Shown here in pieces: positions 24,631 through 33,336 of a stretch of 64,000 nt of DNA. Where the stretch lies: assembly GCA_956465555.1 (NCBI GenBank), contig OY101119.1, positions 186,001 to 250,000 of the forward strand, in the 5' to 3' direction. The DNA comes from Nitzschia sp. pyKryTriq1 (Eukaryota > Bacillariophyta > Bacillariophyceae > Bacillariales > Bacillariaceae). Position numbers and translations under genes: made by a program. The notes beneath the pieces were generated by a model. It had not been told where the DNA came from and ran no database searches. It was given only the letters and a program-made list of their open reading frames with translations. The stretch's first letter is position 1, and every line of letters starts with the position of its first letter.

Positions 24631-26421
24631 CTAGCTAGCAGCCGTCGCCTGTCGTGCTTGTCTTTGCTGCTGCTGTTGCTGCTGCTGGAGACGTCTTCTT
24701 CGTCTTGCTTGGTTGGCCTTCCACAAATATTGAACGACTCTTGAGGAGGAGGAGGAGGATGATAATTCACCACTACCGTCATGGTGATGTTGACGGTGTC
24801 GACGCACCACTTGTTTATAGAGTGCAGCATACAAGACTCGTTTGTGTTGAGAGAGTCGAGCGGAAATGCCACGACGAAGATGTTCCGTCCAAGCCGTCCA
24901 CATCCACCCAAAGGACAAGAGTGCACCAGTCAAAGGACTAGTAGTACCTCCCGTTGAAAACCTCCCGAAAAATTTCGCAACAGTGGGAGTAGTAGTAGCC
25001 GGTCTGGGGGAGGAAGGCGAAGTACTAAGAGAAGGAGCAAGTTCTGCGGTCGTACTTGTACTAGTCTCGATACAGTTCTTCTTCGTGTAGCTGTTGCTGA
25101 TGTTTTCCGTTTGGATATTAGCAATGCTGTTGCCCTCGTTCCACGAAACAGTATTGGTTTCACCATAAGAATATGGACGAATCTCCATAAGAGGCGGAGC
25201 GAGCACACAATCATTCTCGGCGAGGACGTCGACAACTTGATTTCGTCCCACATCTGTCTTGACGGAAGTCACGGGACTCGTCGTCGTCGAAATGCCACGA
25301 CGAAGAGGTTCCGTCCAGATCGTCCATAATCCAAGGTACAAGAGCGCACTCATGGTACAATCCACACTTCCAGCTCCCATGCTGTGGATGTACTTGGTAC
25401 CCAGTACCGATAACATACCTCCGGCCCAAAAACTCGCCGTGAGTTTGGCAAAGATGGGAAGTTTGTACGCATTCTCAGTATTGCCGCGGGCCATTTGTCC
25501 CAATATGCTTCCAATATCCGATGTCATACCTGACATGTGAGAAGTCCTCAAGAGATTGCCCGAGAGTAAATGACTCGTGAAGGAATTTTGCAATCCCAAT
25601 ACAAACGCCAAGAGACAGAACGTGGTGGGAACAGAAAATGTAGCAGCTGCTGCTGGTCCACCCGTATGGGCCTCCAAGAGAATCATGATACAACCAGCGA
25701 GTAGAAGCGGTGAAGATTGAATCCATGAGAGATGCAGAACATCCATAGGAGCTCCTTCTGGGTTCAATACGCCATTGACGAACGAGCCGAGCATATAGCA
25801 TACGGTAGTGAAAAGAACGGCGAAGAGTGCCGTAGGATCCAAGGTGGATGAAAAGGCCACGGCCGAAGTCGTGTAGGTTCCAGTGACGGCTGCGACGCTA
25901 CTCACTCCGCCCAAAATGCCCGACAACCCCAAGCCGTTCAAAAAGCCGCCGTTCATCGCCAATATACATCCCAGATTGATCACTGCCAAGGGAGGAGCTT
26001 CTGTGGCAGTACTTTTACTGCTGGTCTCGATATTTTTCTTGCTGTCGTTTTCTGCTTTGATAGTGTTGTTGCTGTCGTTCGATGAAACAATGCTGGTGGC
26101 TAATATTGCTGGAGGAGAGTAAGAGGCTATTTGGAGGGTTTCCGCCGCGTCTTTTGTTGCTTCACCATAATACGGACGACTCCTCAACAGGAGGGGAACC
26201 TGGAGATACTCATGCTCGACGTCCACTCTGTTCCGCCTATACTCGGTTTTGACAGAAGTCACAGGACGTGGCGAATAACATCTTGATCCTCCTGCTCTGC
26301 TCGCTTGCTGGTGCTGCTGGTGGAGACCTGTTACGCCAAAAGAAGCGATACCGGAAGAGGCCACCCACAAGACCACCACCAACACCGAAAGGTAATACAG
26401 GTAGCTACTCGATCGTTGCAT
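24631..26421 (-). CDS. DUF1275 (YoaK-like) membrane protein with a remnant second unit
   Basis: Protein of 596 aa from the ATG at 26421; the same MQRSS start occurs in the paralogue at 27690-29159. Residues 7-27 are a signal sequence followed by a Phe motif (IASFGVTG), suggesting plastid or secretory routing. The DUF1275 domain (about 145-375) has several hydrophobic segments and the typical blocks VTGTYTTSAVAF, NPEGAPMDVL, LGLQNSFTSHLLSGN and FWAGGM. These proteins are predicted transporters of unknown substrate. The C-terminal part (about 380-560) repeats pieces of the same protein: TSPVTSVKTD matches the earlier PRPVTSVKTE, ETSTSTTAE matches ETSSKSTATE, and WTAWTEHLRRGISA matches WTIWTEPLRRGIS. 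The central membrane domain of that second unit is missing. The tail is basic and Gln-rich. Confidence 0.82.
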   Translation of the reverse strand: MQRSSSYLYYLSVLVVVLWVASSGIASFGVTGLHQQHQQASRAGGSRCYSPRPVTSVKTEYRRNRVDVEHEYLQVPLLLRSRPYYGEATKDAAETLQIASYSPPAILATSIVSSNDSNNTIKAENDSKKNIETSSKSTATEAPPLAVINLGCILAMNGGFLNGLGLSGILGGVSSVAAVTGTYTTSAVAFSSTLDPTALFAVLFTTVCYMLGSFVNGVLNPEGAPMDVLHLSWIQSSPLLLAGCIMILLEAHTGGPAAAATFSVPTTFCLLAFVLGLQNSFTSHLLSGNLLRTSHMSGMTSDIGSILGQMARGNTENAYKLPIFAKLTASFWAGGMLSVLGTKYIHSMGAGSVDCTMSALLYLGLWTIWTEPLRRGISTTTSPVTSVKTDVGRNQVVDVLAENDCVLAPPLMEIRPYSYGETNTVSWNEGNSIANIQTENISNSYTKKNCIETSTSTTAELAPSLSTSPSSPRPATTTPTVAKFFGRFSTGGTTSPLTGALLSFGWMWTAWTEHLRRGISARLSQHKRVLYAALYKQVVRRHRQHHHDGSGELSSSSSSSRVVQYLWKANQARRRRRLQQQQQQQQRQARQATAAS

Positions 26422-26830
26422 CCTTCTGTTATATTGAAAAGCGATGCGATGATGATTCCGATTTCCGATGCTTTTGTTCAATAACGTATGTACGTGATGC
26501 ATCAATGAAAACTGAAAAAAGTGCGACTTGATCGTGCAATAAGACCCGACAAAAAGGCCCATAAATAAGAACCACGACTTCCTCGCCTCGTTCTCATCAT
26601 TCCTGCGTGGACGGAGTGGCAAAGCGAAGGACAAAGTGCCGTTGGCATTTGCTTCGTCGTAATTCTGCATTTGCAATTTCGAATTTTGGTTGGTTCAAAG
26701 CATTCGCTGAAACGCATTCGACGTCATCTTGTCCGGTTTCGCCGGGCGGGCCGGCGAATACGCACGACGCACGGTATCTTTGACGCGCTTATTGCATTAT
26801 ATCATAGGTCTACAACTACTGTAGAGGTTA
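26422..26830. other. Intergenic between divergent genes
   Basis: 5' region between the DUF1275 gene and the rightward membrane-anchored ORF. The leftward frame stays open to 26676 but lacks conservation with its paralogue, so I treat it as untranslated. Confidence 0.4.
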
Positions 26831-27964
26831 TTGAGGAGTCTAAGAATAATGCGACATGCGACGCCCTTTTTGGTAGATTTGCAGAACCAGATGGGAACGA
26901 TGACGATGAGGAAAACCGTCACGGTTCCCGTGCTACTACTAGTAGCCGCGATCGCCTCCTCCCTCGCATCATGGTACTTCTTGTGCCAATTCTTAGACCG
27001 TCCCATCACCCTAATTATTTGGACCCCTCGAGATCGTTTCTGGAAACACCTCTCCCGCGACCATCTCGGATCCATCCACACGGCCGAGTTGACCCAGATC
27101 GCCGCCTGCTTTGACCCTGCTCGCCACTACATTTTGCATGACCTTCAACCGCCGCCCAGCGCCATCGCTTCGCCCCAGATCATCAACAATATCACCGATC
27201 CTTCCTCGCAGACCGTACTCCTCGTGCAGATCCATTCGGCGCTGTCCCCACTGCAGGCTGCCGCGCTCATCCAAGCCCTCTCCTCCTGTACCTTGCAACA
27301 TTTTCCTGAATTCTACGAACACCGCAGCTTTGACGATGCTGGTGGTGGTAACGATGTCACTTTTCTGTCACCACTTCTGTTGCAGCTGTTCCTACCCGAG
27401 GTCGCTGCCCGCGTTCAACAGATCAACCAGCTAGCGCATTATTCGGCGTCTTGGTCGTCACCCGCGATCGCCGAATGTGGTCTACGAACCTCGGAATACC
27501 TCGAATGTGGTGGTAATTTCCGTTCGTTACTAGTAGTAGAAGGAAACTCTAGTACTAGTAGAGACATTATATTACAAGTGTGTCGGTTCTTGTTTACGCC
27601 CGAGCTGCTGCTGCTGCTGCTGCTACTACTGGAGTCGTCAGTCGTCTTCATTGTCTGGCTTGGGATTGTTCCTTCCAAGAATGATACTACTATTGGAGCA
27701 CTCCCCACGAGGACGACGACGACGACGACGAGGACAAGTAGGAGTGCTGATCCTCAGGGCGGTGGTGGTGTCGGCCACGACGCATGCTGGCTATCACTAC
27801 TTGTGGATACAGCAGGCGTTTCGCGCACAGCAAAAGAGGAGAGGAGATTCGAGCGGAAATGCCACGCCGAAGAGGTTCCGTCCAAGCCGTCCATAATCCA
27901 AAGTACAAGAGCGCACTCAAAGCGCAACCGATCGGTCCAGCGGCTGATGATGCTGCTGCTGTAG
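26831..27964 (+). CDS. Putative membrane-anchored protein, unknown, 3' end uncertain
   Basis: Open frame of 377 codons. An N-terminal signal anchor (VPVLLLVAAIASSLASWYFL) is followed by a globular-looking region with ordinary composition (about residues 45-230, including TPRDRFWKHL, ELTQIAACFDPARHY and LRTSEYLECGG). A second hydrophobic stretch is partly a CTG repeat. The last 275 nt or so lie antisense to the conserved 3' end of the DUF1275 gene at 27690-29159, so the true 3' end is probably earlier, by splicing or a different last exon. I cannot assign a family. A weak resemblance to secreted oxygenase-like diatom proteins is not enough for a call. Confidence 0.4.
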   Translation: MRSLRIMRHATPFLVDLQNQMGTMTMRKTVTVPVLLLVAAIASSLASWYFLCQFLDRPITLIIWTPRDRFWKHLSRDHLGSIHTAELTQIAACFDPARHYILHDLQPPPSAIASPQIINNITDPSSQTVLLVQIHSALSPLQAAALIQALSSCTLQHFPEFYEHRSFDDAGGGNDVTFLSPLLLQLFLPEVAARVQQINQLAHYSASWSSPAIAECGLRTSEYLECGGNFRSLLVVEGNSSTSRDIILQVCRFLFTPELLLLLLLLLESSVVFIVWLGIVPSKNDTTIGALPTRTTTTTTRTSRSADPQGGGGVGHDACWLSLLVDTAGVSRTAKEERRFERKCHAEEVPSKPSIIQSTRAHSKRNRSVQRLMMLLL

Positions 27965-29159
27965 TACCACCACTCATGGTCGACAGGATGTATTTGGTAC
28001 CCGATACCGACAGCATACCTCCGGCCCAAAAGCTCGCCGTGAGTTTGGCAAAGATGGGAAGTTTGTAGGCATTGGCCGTATTGCCACGGACAACTTGTCC
28101 CAATACGCTTCCAATATCGGACGTCATACCCGACATGTGAGTCGTCCTCAAGAGATTGCCCGAGAGTAAATGACTCGTAAAGGAATTTTGTAATCCCAAA
28201 GCAAAAGTCAAGAGACAAAACGTTCTGGAAACCGAAGGAGTAGTAGTAGTAGAAAGAGTATTGGCCAAGAGCACCATGAGACTACCAGCCAGTAGTAGAG
28301 GCGAGGATTGGACCCAAGAGAGATTCATGACATCCATAGGAGCTCCTTCTGGGTTCAATACACCGTTGGTGAACGATCCAAGCATGTAGCACAAGGGAGC
28401 GGAGAGAACGGTCAGGAGTGCCGCTGGGTTCGATGAAAAGGCAACCGCCGAGCTTGTAAATGTTCCCGTGACGGCTGCGACGCTACCTGCCCTGCCCAAA
28501 ATGCCCGACAAACCCAAGCCGTTCAAAAAGCCAGCGTTCATCGCCAAGGCACATCCCAGTTTCATGACTGCCGAAGGAGGAACTTTTGTTGTCGTGCCGC
28601 TGCTGGTGGTGGTGGTGGTGCTGCCGCTGCTGGTGGTGGAGGTAGTAGAAGCTGTTGCTATAGTAGAAGAAAGAGGAACCTCTGTCTTCTCCTTCTTGCT
28701 GTTTTCTGCTTGGATTCTCTGCTTGAAGTCGTCGTTCAAAGAATCAATGGTGGTTAGTAATATCGTGGGAGAATAAGAGATGATTTTGATCGTTTTTGCG
28801 TCTTTGTTGGCATCGAACGGAATCAAAAGAGGAGCGGCTTGGTGAAGAAGATAGTCATCGTGCTCGACCACCACGTCGACTAGTAGTCCAGCACGGTGCT
28901 GGCTTCGCTCCTTATTGTTGAAGCCTGTTTGTTGTTGGACCGGCGAAGCCACGGCACGTGGCGAATAACATCTGGATCGCGAGCTGCTTGTGTAATAGAC
29001 GTTCCGTTGCTGGTTGTTCTTGTTGTTGTTCTTGTTGTTGTGAGAATTGGAGTTGCCGACATGGAGACCTCGTACGCCAAGAGTGTTAATATCAGCGGAG
29101 GCCAGCAGCCACAGGAGCGCCACTAGAAAGGAAAGATAATTTCCACTCGAGCGTTGCAT
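27690..29159 (-). CDS. DUF1275 (YoaK-like) membrane protein
   Basis: Protein of 489 aa, a tandem paralogue of 24631-26421. It starts with a signal sequence (MQRSSGNYLSFLVALLWLL) and a TLGVRGL motif, then a Ser/Thr-rich linker. The DUF1275 domain follows, with AVTGTFTSSAVAF, NPEGAPMDVMNLSW, LGLQNSFTSHLLSGNLLRTT, MSGMTSDIGSVLGQ and KLTASFWAGGML. After WTAWTEPLRRGISARIS comes a basic and then Ser-rich tail. This copy has one complete domain and no second remnant, so it is the simpler form of the pair. Predicted multipass membrane protein, perhaps of the plastid envelope or another endomembrane; substrate unknown. Confidence 0.85.
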   Translation of the reverse strand: MQRSSGNYLSFLVALLWLLASADINTLGVRGLHVGNSNSHNNKNNNKNNQQRNVYYTSSSRSRCYSPRAVASPVQQQTGFNNKERSQHRAGLLVDVVVEHDDYLLHQAAPLLIPFDANKDAKTIKIISYSPTILLTTIDSLNDDFKQRIQAENSKKEKTEVPLSSTIATASTTSTTSSGSTTTTTSSGTTTKVPPSAVMKLGCALAMNAGFLNGLGLSGILGRAGSVAAVTGTFTSSAVAFSSNPAALLTVLSAPLCYMLGSFTNGVLNPEGAPMDVMNLSWVQSSPLLLAGSLMVLLANTLSTTTTPSVSRTFCLLTFALGLQNSFTSHLLSGNLLRTTHMSGMTSDIGSVLGQVVRGNTANAYKLPIFAKLTASFWAGGMLSVSGTKYILSTMSGGTTAAASSAAGPIGCALSALLYFGLWTAWTEPLRRGISARISSPLLLCAKRLLYPQVVIASMRRGRHHHRPEDQHSYLSSSSSSSSSWGVLQ

Positions 29160-30132
29160 CTTGTTTCTGTTATCATTGATTTTGATTTTGATATATATTG
29201 ATTGTGTGGGGATACAAACGATACTTGCTCTCAAAGTGAAAAAAGAAAGAGCAGTAGCAGTAACACAATCGATTGGAAGACCGCGATGGAAAAAAATGAA
29301 AAAGTGGCCGAAATTCACGCACTATTACTCGTAGTCTTATTCTTGTTGAGAGAACCGACCCGGCGAAAAAGAGCCCAAAGCGTTCGTGGAGTCGCACGAA
29401 CGTTGCACCTTCATCACTACTTCGCCAATCTTTACTACCGGCACGTTGCACGTTCAGCAGGTACACACGATACTGTAGTACCGGTAGTTACAGTGCCGGT
29501 AGGTGGCGTTTGGCGCTTCTTCGAATTTCTGCACTTGCGTTTTCCATTTTGGTTGGCTGGTAGAGAAATAATCAACGTCATTGTGGATCCATGTAGCCAA
29601 TCAAAATAGACCATGACATCATCGTCTCTCGCATTTTAGAATTCCGCCATATTCAAATTCTGCCTTATTCAAATTCCACGTGCCATACTATGCTACTAGA
29701 GTGGGCCGCGTGGCGTGGGCTGGTCTGCGTCAGTCCCAAATCATCAATCGTGAGTGAGATCAAATAATGATCCACACGACTGCTTCGACGAAATAGTTTG
29801 GTCTGGCCACCCATCCGCCTCAAAATTCCGTAGAGCTTACAGTACGTCATCAAGCCAAAAGCTCCATCCAACACCGACCGCAACTTATTGCGTCGCTCGA
29901 CTACAGTACTACTAGCTACTAGTAGCAGTAGTAGTAGCTACCGGTAGAGGATAGAGGAGTGAAGTGTGCTTCCTGATTGCTGTTCATCATCGAGTCGTCG
30001 TTTCTTGCATTGCATCCCATAGAATCGCATCCCATAGAATCGAATCCGTGGACAAGAGACAAGAAGTATAGTAGAACCATACGTACGTAGTTAATCCTGC
30101 GTCTCCCCCTGCTGACAGCAGACTACCGCATC
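29160..30132. other. Intergenic between divergent genes, no supported gene
   Basis: 5' regions of the DUF1275 gene and the elongation factor. Includes TTTGGCGC (29509-29516), which fits an E2F core. A leftward frame at 29665-29883 has protein-like composition but no recognisable domain. Confidence 0.4.
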
Positions 30133-32870
30133 ATGTCGAACAATAACAACAACAATAACAACACCACCAACAACAAAAGCAATGCCACAGCCAGCCCTCC
30201 TTCGACCGAAGATGTCTTGAATGTCAATGTGGGAATCTTGGGACATGTCGATAGCGGTGCGTACAATATTACACTACTATTACTGCTTTCGTAGTACACT
30301 ACTATTGTCTCCTCTCAACCATATACCGCACCATATATTCTCATATTCTCATATTCTCATCCTCCTTTCATGTTGTGTTCTATACTACTCTTCTCTTGCA
30401 AACCATATTATAATATGATATGATATGATATAATATGATATGCCATCACCATCACCACCACCTTGCCACCACCACGACCCATTCGCGTTCTTGTACTACT
30501 ACTACTACTACTATTATAACAACAGGCAAAACGTCTTTGGTCAAGACACTCAGTACGTTGTTAAGTACAGCAGCCTTGGACAAATCGAAAGAAAGTCGTC
30601 AACGGGGCATGACGTTAGATTTGGGGTTTTCGTGTTTCTTTTTGGAACTCCCCGAACATTTACAAAAAATCTATCCCGAAAAGAAACAATTGCAAATGAC
30701 ATTGGTCGATTGTCCCGGACATGCCTCACTGATTCGAACCATTATTGGAGGCGCTCAAATTATTGACATGGTATTGTTGGTCGTCGATGCCTACAAGGGA
30801 TGGCAAGCCCAAACGACGGAATGTTTGGTACTGGCCGAATTGACCAGTCCCCATTTAGTCGTCGCATTGAACAAAGTGGACATGTTTCCCGAAAAGGAAC
30901 GAGAAGAACGATTGAAAGAAGCCGAACAAAAAGTGCGCCGTCGATTGGCCAAATCCCGATTTCCCAATGCACTCATGGTCGGTGTCTCGGCTTGTATTGG
31001 AGGAGAAAAGGTGGCAGCGGCTACTAGTAGTAGTAGTAGTACTACTACTACTATTGGATCATCTTTGGCAGCTTCATCCAGCATGGACGGTAGCAATACT
31101 GTCAATCCGACCTATAATATTGACATTTTGGTACAGACCCTTCAGAAATCTCTTCCAGCACCCAAACGACAACCCGGCAATTCTTCTTTTTATTTCGCCA
31201 TTGATCATTGTTTCCCCATCAAGGGCATGGGAACCGTCTTGACGGGAACGTGTTTGAGTGGGTCGGTCAAGGTCAATGATACGATTGAATTCCCGACCTT
31301 GGGTCGTTTGGAACGGAAAATCAAATCCATGCAAATGTTCAAACGTAAAACACAACAAATCCAACAAGGCGATCGAGCGGGAATTTGCGTCTCGTCGTTG
31401 GATTCCAATTTATTGGAACGGGGGATTTGCGCCAAGCCCGGGACGGTGAAACTGCTCAAGGGTGCGATTGCATTGGTGCGCAAAATCCCCTACTTTCCAC
31501 CAGGTCGATTGAAGAATGGTTCCAAATTTCACATCAGTGTGGGCCATACGACTCTCATGGCGACGGTGACCTTTTGGGGAGCCCGAGAATTATTGGAACA
31601 ACAAAAACAAAAACAACAAAAGGAAAAGGAAAATCAAGACAATGCCAATGACAAAGAAGGAGGAGAAGAAGAAGAAGAAGATCGAAATGTCGATGGATCA
31701 GCCTTGGGAGGAGATGCGGATCGAGCAGGATTGCCATATTTGAAATTTGATTGGAATCAAGACTTTTTACAACAAGATCATTTGCTGGAGTCCTTATTGG
31801 ACGCCGATGAAACAGCATCGTCGTCTCCGACCGAAGGAGGAGAGCCAATACCGGCGACGGCTGCTTCGGCTATGCCTTCATCAGCAGCATCTTCCTCCTC
31901 CTCCAGCAACAAGAAAGATTCTTCACTTTTGCATTGGGCAGTGTTGGACTTTCAATCTCCTGTCTATTGTCCATTGAATTCCTTGGTGATTGGATCTCGT
32001 TTGGATCATGCCGTCGAAAACAGTGGCGTTTCAAATGCTGCCACCACTTCTAATACCTCAGATGCTAGTAGTAGTACCACCACGGCATCGTCGTGTCGTT
32101 TAGCCTTTTGTGGTCGATTGGTAACTCCCATGGATCCGACCAAGGACTTTTCACGAATACGTTGGTATTCTCCCAAAGAACGTCGCGGTGTCATTTCTCG
32201 TTTGGGCGATCCTCATCAACGCCAAGACGATGGCAAAATTGTCCGTTACGAAGTCTTTGGAACGGATCTATTTAAAAAGGAAACGCTGTTGAAGCCATTT
32301 TTGGGAATGAAACTGGTCACTCATCCCCAAGGTGATATTGGTGAATTGAAATCGGCCTTTGGTACGTCGGGCAAGTTTCGAATTTACTTTCCGGCCGGAA
32401 CGACGGCCCGGGAAGGAGACGTCTTGATCATGCCCTTTAAACGATTCGTTCATGATGCCGAAAAGAAGATGCGACAAGAAGATTTGATTTTGCCGAAAGC
32501 TCGTCCGGGAAGTCGTGTCGAAACGACCAAGAGCAAAAACAAGAACAACAAGGCAAATGCTAATAGTAGTGGTGGTAACAGTTCCAAAAACAAGCCCGAA
32601 GCGACCGGGCAAATCGAAAAGGTCAAGGGCGACAAGTTGGAGAATGGCAAGTATCCTCAAGCCATCGTGGCGGGGTTTTTCAAACCAGAAGACGATATTC
32701 GAGAACGAGTCGGTCAAGTAGTCAAGATTCCTTCCACGGGAGAGCAAGGTGCGATTGCAGGAGCGTTTGGCAAGGCTGGAAAATGCAAAGTATCCTTTGA
32801 GGAGGGTATTTCGGCCGAACCCGGATCCAAAGCAGAGCTACTACCCAAACAACAACAACAAGAGACGTAG
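30133..32870 (+). CDS. EEFSEC: Selenocysteine-specific elongation factor (EFSec/SelB)
   Basis: Exons 30133-30256 and 30526-32870 (donor GCG|GTGCGT, acceptor AACAG) give 822 aa. The intron splits the P-loop codon of GHVDSGKT (37-44). It is a translational GTPase that carries Sec-tRNA to recoded UGA codons. The G2 loop RGMTLDLGF, G3 DCPGH, G4 NKVD and G5 SAC are all visible. RTIIGGAQIIDMVLLVVDA is typical of EFSec rather than EF-Tu. Beta-barrel domains 2 and 3 follow (FYFAIDHCFPIKGMGTVLTG). The domain 4 motif FGTSGKFRIYFPAG leads to FKRFVHDAEKKM, where animal EFSec ends. Here a further 130 residues or so follow, Lys/Asn-rich, containing a second similar motif (AFGKAGKCKVSFEEG). Low-complexity Ser/Thr/Glu insertions lie near 195-215 and 395-500. 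The 3' end is duplicated at 35962-36150. Confidence 0.93.
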
Positions 32871-32968
32871 CATCATCTCAAGTACGAGTTGAGTAGGAGG
32901 AGTGTTAATACAACAGCCATCCTTATTATTTGCTTTTGCTTTGCTTTGATCTATTATAGGCAGTATGA
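32782..32968 (+). repeat. Direct repeat, left copy (3' end of EEFSEC)
   Basis: About 187 bp covering the last 29 codons and 3' flank of the elongation-factor gene, repeated with a few changes at 35962-36150 on the other side of the coiled-coil Hint gene. Confidence 0.85.
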
Positions 32969-32969
32969 C

Positions 32970-33336
32970 TAGAAGAGAAAACAGCAAGGATTGACCAAAC
33001 TACAAGAACAAAGAGCAGACACTGCTATGGCTTGATGTATGTTGTCGATATTTCTATGCATGTTAATTCTTATTGACGATCTCCTCCTCGATGATGACGG
33101 TGATCATTACTATTTGTTTGCCATCACCGCATTCTTCAGCGGCAGTGGGAGCCAACAGAGCCGCTCGAATGATTGAATCAATCAGTCATTTTTTCTTTCT
33201 CTTTGGTTTCCTTTTCCTTTTTTATTTTTTACTTATTGGGGTGCGACGACAACATTCTTCTTTCCAATGCGGGGTGGTTCAGCAACAGCAGCAGCATTCT
33301 TCTTTCTCCTGGTTCCTGGTTTTTGCTTGCTTGGTT
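32970..33336 (+). repeat. 3' flank of Hint gene, copy A
   Basis: The sequence from AAGAGAAAACAGCAAGG through the TTTTTCTTTCTCTTTGG region is nearly the same as at about 39130-39494 and 48363-48734. It is the conserved 3' flank of all three Hint genes and includes a GCAGCAGCA repeat. No ORF of its own is supported. Confidence 0.8.

Noticed and set aside
29665-29883. 72-codon leftward frame with protein-like composition
   Set aside because: No family, start context or homologue in the window. It could be an exon of an unknown gene, but the evidence is too thin.
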